Numbered from the stretch's first letter, positions 32,874 through 42,064 are shown. The stretch: 64,000 nt of DNA from Streptomyces solicavernae (GCF_029968095.1 NZ_JASCIR010000020.1:1-64000); one strand, 5' to 3'. Program-made: numbers and translations. The notes: generated by a model not told the origin, from the letters alone.

Positions 32874-32903
32874 CGGCCCGGCAGTGGGTGCACCGCCGGG
32901 CCG
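32874..32903 (-). terminator. Hairpin downstream of SulP
   Basis: CGGCCCGGC and GCCGGGCCG (9-bp arms, 12-base loop) lie beyond the SulP 3' repeat and would end the SulP/carbonic anhydrase transcript. Confidence 0.7.
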
Positions 32904-32922
32904 CTCCGTTCCCTCCGTGACG

Positions 32923-32982
32923 CTCAGGCCATCACTCGGGCCGTCACTCGGGCCGTCACTCAGGCCGTCACTCAGGCCATCG
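32923..32982. repeat. 12-bp tandem repeat x5 carrying the SulP stop codon
   Basis: Five CTCAGGCCATCA-type units in register. The SulP TGA stop (32972-32974) is in the right-most unit. The period is divisible by three, so every unit gives another in-frame TGA. Confidence 0.9.
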
Positions 32983-34519
32983 CTCCGGCCTTCACTTCGG
33001 CCTTCGTGACCTTGACCGGCGGCGCCGCGCCCGCGAGGGCGTTGTGCCGCTCCTCCCAGGTGACCAGCGCCATCGCGCAGGCGTGGTCGACGTGACGCAG
33101 TCCGGTGAGGTCGATGTGCAGCTCACGGTCGGCGGGCAGCGACTCCAGGGAGTCGAGCAGCTTGGGCAGCCGCAGGAAGGTCGCGTTGCCCAGCACCCTT
33201 ATCTTCAGGGCGGGTTCACTGCCCTCCTCGGCCACGGGCTCCTCGGTGACGTCGATGTGTACGTGCGAGACCTCCCAGGCGGTCTTGGCGATGGCGAGGA
33301 ACAGGCCGATGAGCACGCCCTCGAAGAGGTTGCCGACGACGATCGCGACGGCCGTGACCGTCATGATCAACAGCTCACCGCGGTGCTCGCGCCACAGCGG
33401 CTTCAGGTCCTTCCACGGGATGAGCTTGAACCCGGCGTGCACCAGGACACCGGCGAGCGCGGCGAGCGGGATGACGCCGAGGGCCGCCGGAAGGGCCGCC
33501 GCGAAGATCAGCAGCCAGACACCGTGCAGGATCCGGGAGGCCTTCGTACGGGCGCCCGCAGCGACGTTGGCCGAGCTGCGGACGATCACCGCGGTCATCG
33601 GGAGCGCGCCGAGGACGCCGCAGACCGCGTTGCCGGCGCCCTGCGCCATGAGCTCCTTGTCGTAGTCGGTGCGCGGGCCGTCGTGCATCCGGTCCACGGC
33701 CGCGGCGCTGAACAGCGACTCGCAGGACGCGATCAGCGCGAACGCGAGGACCGTGCCGAGCATCGCGACGTCGGCGAGCGCGGCGAACTCGGCGCCGCCG
33801 GGCGGCTGTACGGCGTCGAGCAGACCCTGCACCTCGACCCGGGCCACCGGCAGGCCGAACACCGCGACGGCGAGGGTGGCGGCGGCGACGGCGACCAGCG
33901 GGGCGGGCAGGATCTTCGCGGCGGCCTTCCAGCGCGGCCACAGGACGAGCAGCGCGATGGTGCCGACGCCGACACAGAACGCGGCGAGCGCATCGGGCGA
34001 CGCGGCCACGTCGAGGACGAGTCCCGGCAGTCCCGCGAGCTTGGCGAGGCCACCGCCGGGCGCCTCCAGGTCGGCCAGGGAGTACGCCTGTCCGGCGATC
34101 AGGACGAGGCCGATACCGGCGAGCATGCCCTGCACGACGGCGAGCGAGATGGCCCGGAACCAGCGGCCCAGCTTGAGCGCGCCCATGGTGATCTGGAGCG
34201 CGCCGGCGGCGAGGACGAGCACACCGAGCGCGGCCACGCCGTACGTGTCCACGGCTTCGTAGACGAGCACGGTGAGTCCGGCGGCGGGGCCGGAGACCTG
34301 CAGGGAGCTGCCGGGCAGGAAGCCGGTCAGCAGGCCGCCGACGATGCCGGTGACGATGCCGAGCTCGGCGGGGACGCCGGAGGCGACGGCGATGCCGACG
34401 CAGAGCGGCAGGGCGACGAGGAAGACGACCAGGGAGGCGGTCAGGTCGTACCGGAGCGTGCCGCGGGGGCCGCTGCCGGCGGGGACGTCGGTGGGGACGT
34501 CCTTTGTGGGGGCAGGCAT
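32972..34519 (-). CDS. SulP family anion (bicarbonate/sulfate) transporter with STAS domain
   Basis: 515 aa. Ten or more hydrophobic helices run to about residue 420. The SulP signature segments are LPLCVGIAVASGVPAELGIV and SASCESLFSAAAVDR-like (ASCESLFSAAAV). The last ~90 residues are a STAS domain (LHIDLTGLRHVDHACAMAL). SulP proteins move bicarbonate, sulfate or other anions. The gene is 14 bp downstream of a beta-carbonic anhydrase; SulP-carbonic anhydrase pairs (BicA-like) usually mean bicarbonate uptake. ATG 34519 is chosen because the long N-terminal extension otherwise lacks family similarity. Confidence 0.93.
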   Translation of the reverse strand: MPAPTKDVPTDVPAGSGPRGTLRYDLTASLVVFLVALPLCVGIAVASGVPAELGIVTGIVGGLLTGFLPGSSLQVSGPAAGLTVLVYEAVDTYGVAALGVLVLAAGALQITMGALKLGRWFRAISLAVVQGMLAGIGLVLIAGQAYSLADLEAPGGGLAKLAGLPGLVLDVAASPDALAAFCVGVGTIALLVLWPRWKAAAKILPAPLVAVAAATLAVAVFGLPVARVEVQGLLDAVQPPGGAEFAALADVAMLGTVLAFALIASCESLFSAAAVDRMHDGPRTDYDKELMAQGAGNAVCGVLGALPMTAVIVRSSANVAAGARTKASRILHGVWLLIFAAALPAALGVIPLAALAGVLVHAGFKLIPWKDLKPLWREHRGELLIMTVTAVAIVVGNLFEGVLIGLFLAIAKTAWEVSHVHIDVTEEPVAEEGSEPALKIRVLGNATFLRLPKLLDSLESLPADRELHIDLTGLRHVDHACAMALVTWEERHNALAGAAPPVKVTKAEVKAGAMA

Positions 34520-34533
34520 GCTGTTCTTTCCCT

Positions 34534-35148
34534 TCACAGTGGGAGGAAGGCGTCGGCCGCCTGGTCGTGCTGCATGACCAGGCCGGTGTCGATGGCGTAG
34601 TACCAGCCGTGCAGACGCAGCCGTCCGGCCGCCAGGCCCTCGCGTACGCAGGGGTACTGACGAAGGCGGTCGAGCTGGGCCTTGACGTGGCGCTGCACAT
34701 GGCCGGCCACCCGGGCGTCGTCGTCGATGCCCGACTCCGGGTCGCGGACCGGGAGGTGCGGCAGCTGCCGCTCCAGCCAGCCGGCGACGGCGGGCACGGC
34801 CGCCAGGTCCTCGCCGTGCACGCGGGCGCGGACGGCGCCGCAGTGCGAGTGGCCGCACACCACGATGTCGGGGACCTGGAGCACGCTGACCGCGTACTCG
34901 ATGGTGGCGGACTCGCCGCTGGCGCCCTCGGCGTACTCGGGCACGGCGTTGCCCGCGGTGCGCAGTTCGAAGAGCTGGCCGGGGCGGGCGCCGGTGAACA
35001 GGGACGGGATCACCCGCGAGTCGGAGCAGGTGATGAACAGGGCTTCGGGGGACTGCCCTTCGGCGAGCCGGCCGAAGGTCTCGCGCTCCTCCCCCGCCGC
35101 GGCGATGCGGCCGGCGAAGTCACGGGCATGGTCGATGAACGCGTGCAT
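34534..35148 (-). CDS. Beta-class carbonic anhydrase
   Basis: 204 aa. Zinc ligands are readable: Cys41 in ITCSDSR (with Asp43 and Arg45 of the catalytic dyad), His100 and Cys103 in GHSHCGAV. It interconverts CO2 and bicarbonate in the cytosol. ATG 35148 has GGAGGAAC upstream. It is first of a two-gene operon with the SulP transporter 14 bp away. The 272 bp upstream (35149-35420) hold no recognised feature besides the promoter. Confidence 0.95.
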   Translation of the reverse strand: MHAFIDHARDFAGRIAAAGEERETFGRLAEGQSPEALFITCSDSRVIPSLFTGARPGQLFELRTAGNAVPEYAEGASGESATIEYAVSVLQVPDIVVCGHSHCGAVRARVHGEDLAAVPAVAGWLERQLPHLPVRDPESGIDDDARVAGHVQRHVKAQLDRLRQYPCVREGLAAGRLRLHGWYYAIDTGLVMQHDQAADAFLPL

Positions 35149-35420
35149 GAAGGTTCCTCCAGGCGTTCCACGCCGGGCGGTCGGGCAGGGCGCGGCTCCG
35201 GGGCGACGACGGTGTCGCCTCGGTCGGTGCGCGCTGTCGTCCGGCCGTCGGGAAACGTGGTCGGGGGCGCTGAAGTGAGGAATGAGGTGAGAGTGGGGCC
35301 GGGACGTTCGGTGACCGCGCAGGTGCGTACCGAAGGTGCCGGGGCCGCGCGGGGTGGCCTACGGGTGAGGGGCCGCGGGGCGGTTGGCGTGCTCTGGGGC
35401 GTCCCGGTGGAGGGCGGGGC

Positions 35421-35843
35421 TCAGCAGCGGAACACCTGCAGCAGGGACGGCCGTTCGCCGGGGTCGGGGACCGCGGCGACCGCGGCGTGCCCGGTGACGG
35501 ATTCCGGGGTGCGCGCCGGGTGTACGGCGGGCTCGGGGGCCGCGCAGCACGCGCAGGGCTCGGACTGCGGCGCGGACACGGCGGCCGAGACGCGGATCGC
35601 GCGCCGGTGCCGGCAGTCGTCGAACGGGCCCGGGTGGCGGTCGTGTTCGACGTTGGCGGCGCCGCGGCCCTGGCCCACGGCGACGGGGCTCACGGGCGCG
35701 GCCGCGACCGCGGTGTACGGGGTCCCGGCCGCGGGGGTCGGGCCGCCCGGGTGGGTCACGGCGCTGTCCGTGGCCAGGGCGAGGGCGAGAAGGACGCAGA
35801 GAGCGGCGGTCAGCGCACCGATCAGGGCACGGCACCGACGCAT
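35421..35843 (-). CDS. Secreted or anchored small hypothetical protein
   Basis: 140 aa. An N-terminal hydrophobic signal or anchor (residues about 7-27, ALIGALTAALCVLLALALA) is followed by a Pro/Ala-rich, disordered-looking chain. A CACC cluster near residue 98 and a C-terminal Cys give possible disulfides or metal binding. No family known to me. ATG 35843 has GGGGG upstream. It is monocistronic. Confidence 0.7.
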   Translation of the reverse strand: MRRCRALIGALTAALCVLLALALATDSAVTHPGGPTPAAGTPYTAVAAAPVSPVAVGQGRGAANVEHDRHPGPFDDCRHRRAIRVSAAVSAPQSEPCACCAAPEPAVHPARTPESVTGHAAVAAVPDPGERPSLLQVFRC

Positions 35844-35868
35844 CTCAACCCCCTTGCACCTGTGGACG

Positions 35869-35926
35869 GTTCACACCTGGCTTACACCTGGCTTCACACC
35901 TGGCTTACACCTGGCTTCACACCTGG
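35869..35926. repeat. Alternating 11/12-bp repeat (CTTACACCTGG / CTTCACACCTGG)
   Basis: Five units upstream of the small secreted protein gene with a combined 23-bp period, two helical turns. This could be a multi-site regulator target. Confidence 0.75.
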
Positions 35927-36071
35927 TTCACGGCCGGAACGGCAAACGCCGCACGCGCTCGGGCGCGCGGTGTGCCGTTGAGCGGTGATCACCATTGTGC
36001 CCAAGTGCTGTTTCCAGTGTGCAAGTTGCCGTGTGAACGGCGGGTTAACCACGGGAACAGTGTGGCTGGAT

Positions 36072-37364
36072 TCACCCTGCTCGGTGCTGCGCGTGGGCCT
36101 TCTGGGCGTGCTTCGCGCCCGGTGTTCCGATGGTCCTTTGCGACCGCAGACCGCCGCGCGTCGCGAGCCCGGCGGCGCCCATGAGGAGCACGCCGAGCAT
36201 CAGGAACGGCGCGGCGGCGCCCGCGACTCCGGCGACGAGCCCGGCGGACGCGGGGGCGGCGACCTGGCCGAGCCGGTTCCCGGTCAGCCGCAGCGCGAGA
36301 GCGGTGGAGCGGGCGCCGTCGGGGGCGGCCTGGACGACGGTCGTCATGGACAGCGGCTGGCCCACACCGAGGCAGAATCCGAGCGCGGCGAGCATCAGGG
36401 CGAGCCCCCACACCGGTACGGGCAGGGCGATCCCGGCGCAGAGCAGGCCGCCGACGAGGCAGGTGGCGACGAGCAGGGCGGTGCGGCCGATCAGCCGGAT
36501 CATGGGCGTCATGACCAGGCGGCAGGCGATGGTGGCGGCGGCGCGCAGGCTGAGGAGCAGCCCGACGGTGGCGGGCGCGATGCCGCGGTGCTCACCGACG
36601 ACCGGCAGGTAGGCGGTGAGGATGTCGGTGGCGGAGAGCACGGCGAGGCTGATGAGGATGCCCGCGGGGACGCCGCGGGTGCGCAGGATGCGGCGTACGG
36701 GGTTCCCCGAGTTCTCGGCTTCGCTCGAACAGGGAGATACCCCCACGGCGCCCTGGTCCCTGCCCGTGCCGGACGACGGGGCGCGGTGCTCGATGCGCCA
36801 GAGCGAGGTGCAGGCGACGGCGGCGACCGCGGCGGCGGCGGTCAGGGCGAGTGCGCTGGTCCGCGCCATCGCCCCGTCCTGCTCGGAGATGAGGAGTCCG
36901 GCGGCGATCGGGCCGACGAGCTGACCGAGTGAGGCCCCGATCGTGAAATGGCCGAAATTACGGTCCTGCTCGGCGGGCGCGGACTGCCGGGCGACGATCG
37001 ACTGGGCGCCGATCACGAAGCACAGGTGCCCGAGCCCCATGACGCCGCTCCATGCGGCCATGGCGGTCAGGGAGTTCGCGGCGCCGCTCAGCGCGCAGCC
37101 GCCCGCGATCAGGACGACGCCGGCCGGCAGCAGCGGCGCGCACCGGCCGTGGTCGGTGCGGCGGCCGAGGGGGACGGCGGCGAACAGCGGCAGGAGCGCG
37201 TACACGCCCGCGATGACGCCGATCGCGCGTTCGTCGGCGCCGAGCGACAGGGCCCGGTAGGAGACCGCGGGCCGCGCCATCGACACCGCCCCCTGCGCGA
37301 AGCCGAAGGCGATGACGAGGCGCAGCAGCCACGTCCTTCCGGGCCCTGAACTGCCGTGCCGCAT
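36072..37364 (-). CDS. MFS transporter
   Basis: 430 aa, 12 hydrophobic segments with a charged central loop (residues about 195-225, PSSGTGRDQGAVG). The overall pattern is MFS exporter or sugar/organic acid type, but no subfamily motif is decisive. Its ATG lies 3 bp past the CitMHS stop, so it is co-transcribed and possibly coupled. Context suggests organic acid handling; a drug exporter role cannot be excluded. Confidence 0.88.
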   Translation of the reverse strand: MRHGSSGPGRTWLLRLVIAFGFAQGAVSMARPAVSYRALSLGADERAIGVIAGVYALLPLFAAVPLGRRTDHGRCAPLLPAGVVLIAGGCALSGAANSLTAMAAWSGVMGLGHLCFVIGAQSIVARQSAPAEQDRNFGHFTIGASLGQLVGPIAAGLLISEQDGAMARTSALALTAAAAVAAVACTSLWRIEHRAPSSGTGRDQGAVGVSPCSSEAENSGNPVRRILRTRGVPAGILISLAVLSATDILTAYLPVVGEHRGIAPATVGLLLSLRAAATIACRLVMTPMIRLIGRTALLVATCLVGGLLCAGIALPVPVWGLALMLAALGFCLGVGQPLSMTTVVQAAPDGARSTALALRLTGNRLGQVAAPASAGLVAGVAGAAAPFLMLGVLLMGAAGLATRGGLRSQRTIGTPGAKHAQKAHAQHRAG

Positions 37365-37367
37365 GGG

Positions 37368-38795
37368 TCAGATGATCCCGAAGAGGATGGCGGAGCCGAG
37401 CACCACGAGCGAGGTGAGCGCGGCCCATTTGACGGTGAACCGGGTGTGGTCGCCGAACTCGACCTTGGCCATGCCGACGAGGACGAACACGGCGGGCACC
37501 AGCGGGCTCGACATGTGCAGCGGCTGGCCTGCGATGGAGGCGCGGGCGATCTCCACGGGGGACACGCCGTGGGCGGCGCCGGCCTCGGCGAGGACGGGGA
37601 GGATGCCGAAGTAGAAGCCGTCGTTGGACATGAAGTAGGTCAGCGGCAGCGAGAGGAGGCCGGTGACCAGGCCCATCTGCGAGCCCATGGCGTCGGGGAT
37701 GGAGTCGACCATCCACTGGGCCATGGACTCGACCATGCCGGTGCCGGTGAGGACGCCGGTGAAGACGGCGGCGGCGAAGACCATGCCGGAGACGTTGAGG
37801 ACGTTCTCGGCGTGGGCGCCGATGCGGGCCTTCTGGTCGCTCATGTTGGGGAAGTTGACCGTGAGCGCGAGCGCGGCGCCGAGCAGGAACAGCACCGGGA
37901 TGGGCAGCAGTTCGGTGATCATCGCGGTGAGCAGGGCGACGGTCAGGAGCGCGTTGAACCAGTACAGCTTGGGGCGCAGGGTGGCCCGGTTCGGGTCGAG
38001 CCCGGAGAAGGTTTCGCCGTCCTCGTTCTCGTACGAGGGGGCGCTGTGGTCGCCGGAGCCGGAGCCCGCGCCGGCACCCGAGCCCGCGGCCGCGCCGTTG
38101 CCCGCGCCGACGAGGACCTTCGTGCCCGCGGTCTCGGTGACCGTCTCGGTGACCGTCTCCGTGACCTCGTCCAGGGAGAGGTAACCGAGGCGCTTGCGCT
38201 CGCGGCGGCCGAGGACGTACGCGAGGACGACGACGGCGGCCAGGCCGACGGCGAGCGCCGGGATCATCGGCACGAAGATGTCGGTGGCGTCCACCTTGAG
38301 CGCGGTCGCGGCGCGGGCGGTGGGGCCGCCCCAGGGGAGGGTGTTCATCACGCCGTTGGCGGTGGCGGCGACACCGGTCAGCACGACGAGGCTCATCTTC
38401 AGCCGCTTGTAGAGCGGATACATCGCCGAGACGGTGATCATGAAGGTGGTGGAGCCGTCGCCGTCGAGCGAGACGATCGCGGCGAGCAGGGCCGTTCCGA
38501 CGACGATCCGCATCGGGTCGGCCTGGCAGAACCGCAGGATGGCCCGGACGATCGGGTCGAACAGGCCGACGTCGATCATCACGCCGAAGTAGACGATGGC
38601 GAACATCAGCATCGCCGCGGTGGGCGCGAGATCGGTGACGCCGTCGAGGACGTAGTCGCCGAGTTGTGCTCCTTGTCCGACTATGACGCAGAAGAGCGCG
38701 GGGATCAGGACCAGTGCCGCTATCGGCGACATCTTCTTCATCATGATCAGGACCAGGAAGGTCGCGATCATGGCGAAGCCGAGGATTGTCAGCAT
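37368..38795 (-). CDS. CitMHS family divalent metal-citrate symporter
   Basis: 475 aa membrane protein, 12 or so hydrophobic segments; the central signature SLDGDGSTTFMITVSAMYPLYK and NGVMNTLPWGGPTARA are diagnostic of CitMHS. These proteins take up citrate complexed with Mg, Ca or Fe(III). The central loop contains a TETVTETVTETA repeat and a Gly/Ser-rich stretch. It leads the operon with the MFS gene. The promoter has a CTTGTTAACGCG box shared with tctC, suggesting the response regulator at 57065 controls both. Confidence 0.93.
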   Translation of the reverse strand: MLTILGFAMIATFLVLIMMKKMSPIAALVLIPALFCVIVGQGAQLGDYVLDGVTDLAPTAAMLMFAIVYFGVMIDVGLFDPIVRAILRFCQADPMRIVVGTALLAAIVSLDGDGSTTFMITVSAMYPLYKRLKMSLVVLTGVAATANGVMNTLPWGGPTARAATALKVDATDIFVPMIPALAVGLAAVVVLAYVLGRRERKRLGYLSLDEVTETVTETVTETAGTKVLVGAGNGAAAGSGAGAGSGSGDHSAPSYENEDGETFSGLDPNRATLRPKLYWFNALLTVALLTAMITELLPIPVLFLLGAALALTVNFPNMSDQKARIGAHAENVLNVSGMVFAAAVFTGVLTGTGMVESMAQWMVDSIPDAMGSQMGLVTGLLSLPLTYFMSNDGFYFGILPVLAEAGAAHGVSPVEIARASIAGQPLHMSSPLVPAVFVLVGMAKVEFGDHTRFTVKWAALTSLVVLGSAILFGII

Positions 38796-38868
38796 TTGGG
38801 GTACCTAACGTTCGCCCTTGAACACCCACCAGGGCCGGCGGTTCGCATGACGTTAAGACCCGGTATTC

Positions 38869-38880
38869 CGCGTTAACAAG
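38869..38880. promoter_or_regulatory. CTTGTTAACGCG box before CitMHS
   Basis: On the minus strand CTTGTTAACGCG lies 74-85 bp upstream of the CitMHS start, with a second TTAACG 20 bp downstream. The identical 12-mer is at 56990-57001 before tctC. Two copies in front of two tricarboxylate transporters are unlikely by chance. Confidence 0.65.
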
Positions 38881-38936
38881 ATGTTGACCTGCGAGCAATA
38901 AGAGCAAAACCCCAGGTCACGGCGTTGCCTGCACGT

Positions 38937-41192
38937 TCACGCGCTGGTGCCGGGCGCTGCGGCGACGGGCGTGAGCAGCACCGGCACCCCGTTGAGCACC
39001 GCCGTGCCGGACAGCGGGTCCAGGAGCGTCCCGTCGAGCAGCTGGTTGACGTTGGCCCCGGGAGCGGCCGCGGCGACGGCGGTACGGGTGCCGGGCCGGT
39101 CGTGGCCCCAGCCGTGCGGGAGGCTCACCACTCCCCGGCGTACGGTCGCGGTGACCTCGGCGGGTGCCTCGACCTCTCCCCCGGCGCCCTTGACCCGCAC
39201 CGGCGCCCCGTCGGCGATCCCGGCGCGGGCGGCGTCCTCGGGGTGGATCTGCAGGGTGCAGCGGTTGGAGCCGCGGTTGAGCACGGGGACGTTGTGCAGC
39301 CAGCTGTTGTTGGACCGCAGATGGCGGCGGCCGACGAGGACGAGGCCGTCAGGCTTGAGGTCCAGGGCGGCGCGCAGCCGCGGCAGGTCGGCGGCGACCG
39401 GCTCGGGCAGCAGCTCGACACGGCCGCTGCGGGTGCGCAGGACCTCCGGAAGCCGGGACTTGAGCGGCCCGAGGTCGATGCCGTGCGGGTGGCCGAGCAG
39501 CCGGCCGAGGCCGAGGCCGTCCGGTTCGGCGCCGAATCCGTCGCCGTACGGGCCGAGGCGCAGCATCAGGTCGAGCCGGCGTTCGGCACCGCTGTCGCCG
39601 GTGAGGAGGGCGGCGAGTTCCTTCGGGTCGCGGCCGTGCCCGCGCGCGTGGGTGTCGGCGACGGCCTTGCCGAGGGCGCGCTCGATCACCATGTCGTCCA
39701 CGGCACGCGCGGGCGCCCCGTGCATGCCGGAGACGGCGAGGATCAGCCGGGCGTGGATCTCGCACTCGTCCAGGTTGCCGTCCTGGAGCGGTACGGCGGC
39801 GCGCGTGTAGCGGGCCTGGTTGCGTACGGCGAGGGCATTGAAGGCGAAGTCGAAGTGCGCGCTCTGCGCGGGCGGCGGCGGGGGCAGCACCACGTGCGCG
39901 TGCCGGGAGGTCTCGTTCAGGTACGGGTCGACGCTGACCATGAAGTCCAGGCCCGCGAGCGCCCGGTCGAGGCGGTCGCCGTCGGGCGCGGAGAGCACCG
40001 GGTTGGCGGCGAGGACGAGCACCGCACGGACGCGGCCCTCGCCGGGGGTGTCGATCTCCTCGGCGAGCGCGGCGGCGGGCAGCTCGCCCTTGACCTCCGG
40101 GTGCCCGCTCACCCGGCTCGCCCAGCGCCCGGTGCGCCAGCCCTTGCCGGGTGCGGCGGGCCGGGGCGCGCTGCCGGTGGCGGAGAGCGGGAAGAGGGCG
40201 CCGCCAGGCCGGTCGAGGTTGCCGGTGAGGACGTTCAGGACGTCGACGAGCCAGCTCGCGAGGGTGCCGAACTCGACGGTGCAGGTGCCGATGCGTCCGT
40301 ACACGGCGGCGGTGGGCGCGGCGGCGAGCTGCCGGGCGACGGCGCGGATCTCGGCGGCCGGTACGTCGCAGGCGGCGGCGACGGCCTCCGGACCGAACTC
40401 GGCGACCGCCTCCCGGACTTCGGCCACCCCGTCCACGTACGGCTCAAGGCGGCCGAGCGCGGTCAGGTCCTCCTCGAAGAGGACATGGACAAGCGCGGCG
40501 AGGAGCAGCGCGTCGGCGCCGGGGCGGATGGCGAGGTGGCGGTCGGCGAGCGCGGCGGTGCGGGTGGCCCGCGGGTCGACGACGGTGAGGGTGCCGCCGC
40601 GCTCGCGCAGCGCCTTGAGGCGGCCGGGGAAGTCGGGCGCGGTGCAGAGGCTGCCGTTGGACTCAAGCGGGTTGGCGCCGAGGAGCAGCAGGTGGTCGGT
40701 GTGGTCCAGGTCGGGTACGGGGATCGCGAGCGGGTCGCCGTAGAGCAGTCCGGAGGAGACGTGCTTGGGCATCTGGTCGAGGGTGCTGGCGGTGAACAGG
40801 TTGCGGGTGCCGAGGGTGCTGAGGAGGACCGGCGGGTAGAGGGCGCCGGCCATGGTGTGCACGTTGGGGTTGCCGAGGACGACGCCGACGGCGTTCGGCC
40901 CGTACTCCTCGATCAGGGGGCGCACGCCCGCGGCGATCGCGTCGAAGGCCTCCTCCCAGCTCGCCTCCCGCAACCGGCCGTCGCGCCGGACCAGGGGCCG
41001 GGTGAGGCGGTCGGGGTCGCCGTCGAGCGCGCCGAAGGCGGCGCCCTTGGGGCAGATGAAGCCCTGGCTGAACACGTCGGCGCGGTCGCCGCGCGCGCCG
41101 GTCACGCGCGTGCCCTCGACGGTGAGGGTCAGCCCGCAGGTGGCCTCGCAGAGCGGGCAGATACGGAGGGCGGTACGGGCGTTGCGGGACAC
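38937..41192 (-). CDS. Molybdopterin oxidoreductase (MopB superfamily) with [4Fe-4S] site
   Basis: 751 aa from GTG 41192 (GGAGG 5 bases upstream). The N-terminal ferredoxin-like ligand set CPLCEATCG...CPKG binds one [4Fe-4S]. The molybdenum bis-MGD domains follow, with a C-terminal MopB domain (molydopterin dinucleotide binding; ENNSWL-like NNSWLHNVP, VSLPHGWGHDRPG). No Tat signal, so it is cytosolic. At the usual metal-ligand region the text is QMPKHVSSGLLYG, without Cys or Sec. No partner subunits are adjacent. It resembles actinobacterial assimilatory or formate-dehydrogenase-like enzymes; the reaction is unknown. Confidence 0.88.
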   Translation of the reverse strand: MSRNARTALRICPLCEATCGLTLTVEGTRVTGARGDRADVFSQGFICPKGAAFGALDGDPDRLTRPLVRRDGRLREASWEEAFDAIAAGVRPLIEEYGPNAVGVVLGNPNVHTMAGALYPPVLLSTLGTRNLFTASTLDQMPKHVSSGLLYGDPLAIPVPDLDHTDHLLLLGANPLESNGSLCTAPDFPGRLKALRERGGTLTVVDPRATRTAALADRHLAIRPGADALLLAALVHVLFEEDLTALGRLEPYVDGVAEVREAVAEFGPEAVAAACDVPAAEIRAVARQLAAAPTAAVYGRIGTCTVEFGTLASWLVDVLNVLTGNLDRPGGALFPLSATGSAPRPAAPGKGWRTGRWASRVSGHPEVKGELPAAALAEEIDTPGEGRVRAVLVLAANPVLSAPDGDRLDRALAGLDFMVSVDPYLNETSRHAHVVLPPPPPAQSAHFDFAFNALAVRNQARYTRAAVPLQDGNLDECEIHARLILAVSGMHGAPARAVDDMVIERALGKAVADTHARGHGRDPKELAALLTGDSGAERRLDLMLRLGPYGDGFGAEPDGLGLGRLLGHPHGIDLGPLKSRLPEVLRTRSGRVELLPEPVAADLPRLRAALDLKPDGLVLVGRRHLRSNNSWLHNVPVLNRGSNRCTLQIHPEDAARAGIADGAPVRVKGAGGEVEAPAEVTATVRRGVVSLPHGWGHDRPGTRTAVAAAAPGANVNQLLDGTLLDPLSGTAVLNGVPVLLTPVAAAPGTSA

Positions 41193-41241
41193 GGGGTCCT
41201 CCCTGAGGGGGCGGCAGCGGCGGCGCACGATCCACGGCGAG

Positions 41242-41255
41242 CATACCGACCGGTA
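41242..41255. promoter_or_regulatory. Operator half-site CATACCGACCGGTA
   Basis: It shares the CATACCGACYGGT half with operators 1 and 2. It lies 50-63 bp upstream of the MopB gene start and downstream of the TetR gene. The palindrome is shorter (10 of 12 paired). Confidence 0.5.
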
Positions 41256-41306
41256 CGAACGGGGGCGAGGGTCCTGCGGAAGGTTCGCCCGGCGTACGCC
41301 TGCGCT

Positions 41307-41921
41307 TCAGTCCAGCGCCCGCGCCAGGTACGCGTGCAGCAACTCCCGGGTCTCCGCGATCAGTTCCGGGTCACCCTCGGGCCGCAGCCGGAACGCCAGG
41401 CGCAGCACCGCGTCGGCGGCCTCCACGCCGACCAGGAGGCAGCGGCGCAGACCCGCGTCGAGGGAGCGCTCCAGGTGCCCGGCGAGGAGGTCCGCCAGGC
41501 GGTCGGCGAGCAGGTGGTTGGCCTCGGACGGCGCCTGCACGGGCCCGGCGAAGTCGACCAGGGCGAAGCCGGGGACGGTGCGCTTCATCGTCAGGTACTC
41601 GTCGAGCGCGGCGTCGACCGCGGTGCGCCAGTCGTCGTGCCCGACCGTCGCGAGGCGTTCGGAGATGCGCTCGGCGTACCGGTCGAGGTTGCGCTGCGCG
41701 AGGGCGTCGGCCATGGCGCGCTTGTTGCCGAAGAAGCGGTACACGGAGCCGATCGGCACGTCCGCGCGCCCGGCGACGGCACGGGTGCTCAGCGCCTCGT
41801 ACCCGGCCTCGTCGAGCAGACCGGCGCAGGCGTCGAGTATCCGGCCCAGGCGCTCGGCGCTGCGCTGCTGCACGGGGGCGCGGCGCAGCCGGCTCGGGTC
41901 GGGGCCGTGGGTCCAGGACAT
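41307..41921 (-). CDS. TetR family regulator
   Basis: 204 aa from ATG 41921. HTH: LGRILDACAGLLDEAGYEAL, then ADVPIGSVYRFFGNKRAMA. The ligand domain is Leu/Ala-rich. It is divergent from hmgA and precedes the MopB gene on the same strand by 114 bp. A palindrome overlapping the hmgA -10 box is its likely site; it could control tyrosine/homogentisate catabolism, the MopB enzyme, or both. Confidence 0.9.
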   Translation of the reverse strand: MSWTHGPDPSRLRRAPVQQRSAERLGRILDACAGLLDEAGYEALSTRAVAGRADVPIGSVYRFFGNKRAMADALAQRNLDRYAERISERLATVGHDDWRTAVDAALDEYLTMKRTVPGFALVDFAGPVQAPSEANHLLADRLADLLAGHLERSLDAGLRRCLLVGVEAADAVLRLAFRLRPEGDPELIAETRELLHAYLARALD

Positions 41922-41963
41922 GGGCGTGAGCGTAACCACCTCGGAAGCGGTTCGACCGCCCCG

Positions 41964-42005
41964 TTGACGGGACCTCCCCGCAATCCTACGGTTGTCCATA
42001 GGATT
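41964..42005 (+). promoter_or_regulatory. hmgA promoter with overlapping palindrome
   Basis: TTGACG (41964-41969), 17 bp, TACGGT (41987-41992). AATCCTA (41982-41988) and TAGGATT (41999-42005) form a perfect inverted repeat over the -10 box and start site. Downstream, ATTCA-containing short repeats run to 42040. Confidence 0.65.
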
Positions 42006-42064
42006 CAGGGGTTCAGGATTCACGATTCACGATTCAGGCATTCCTACGGCAGCGGGGAGCGCGC

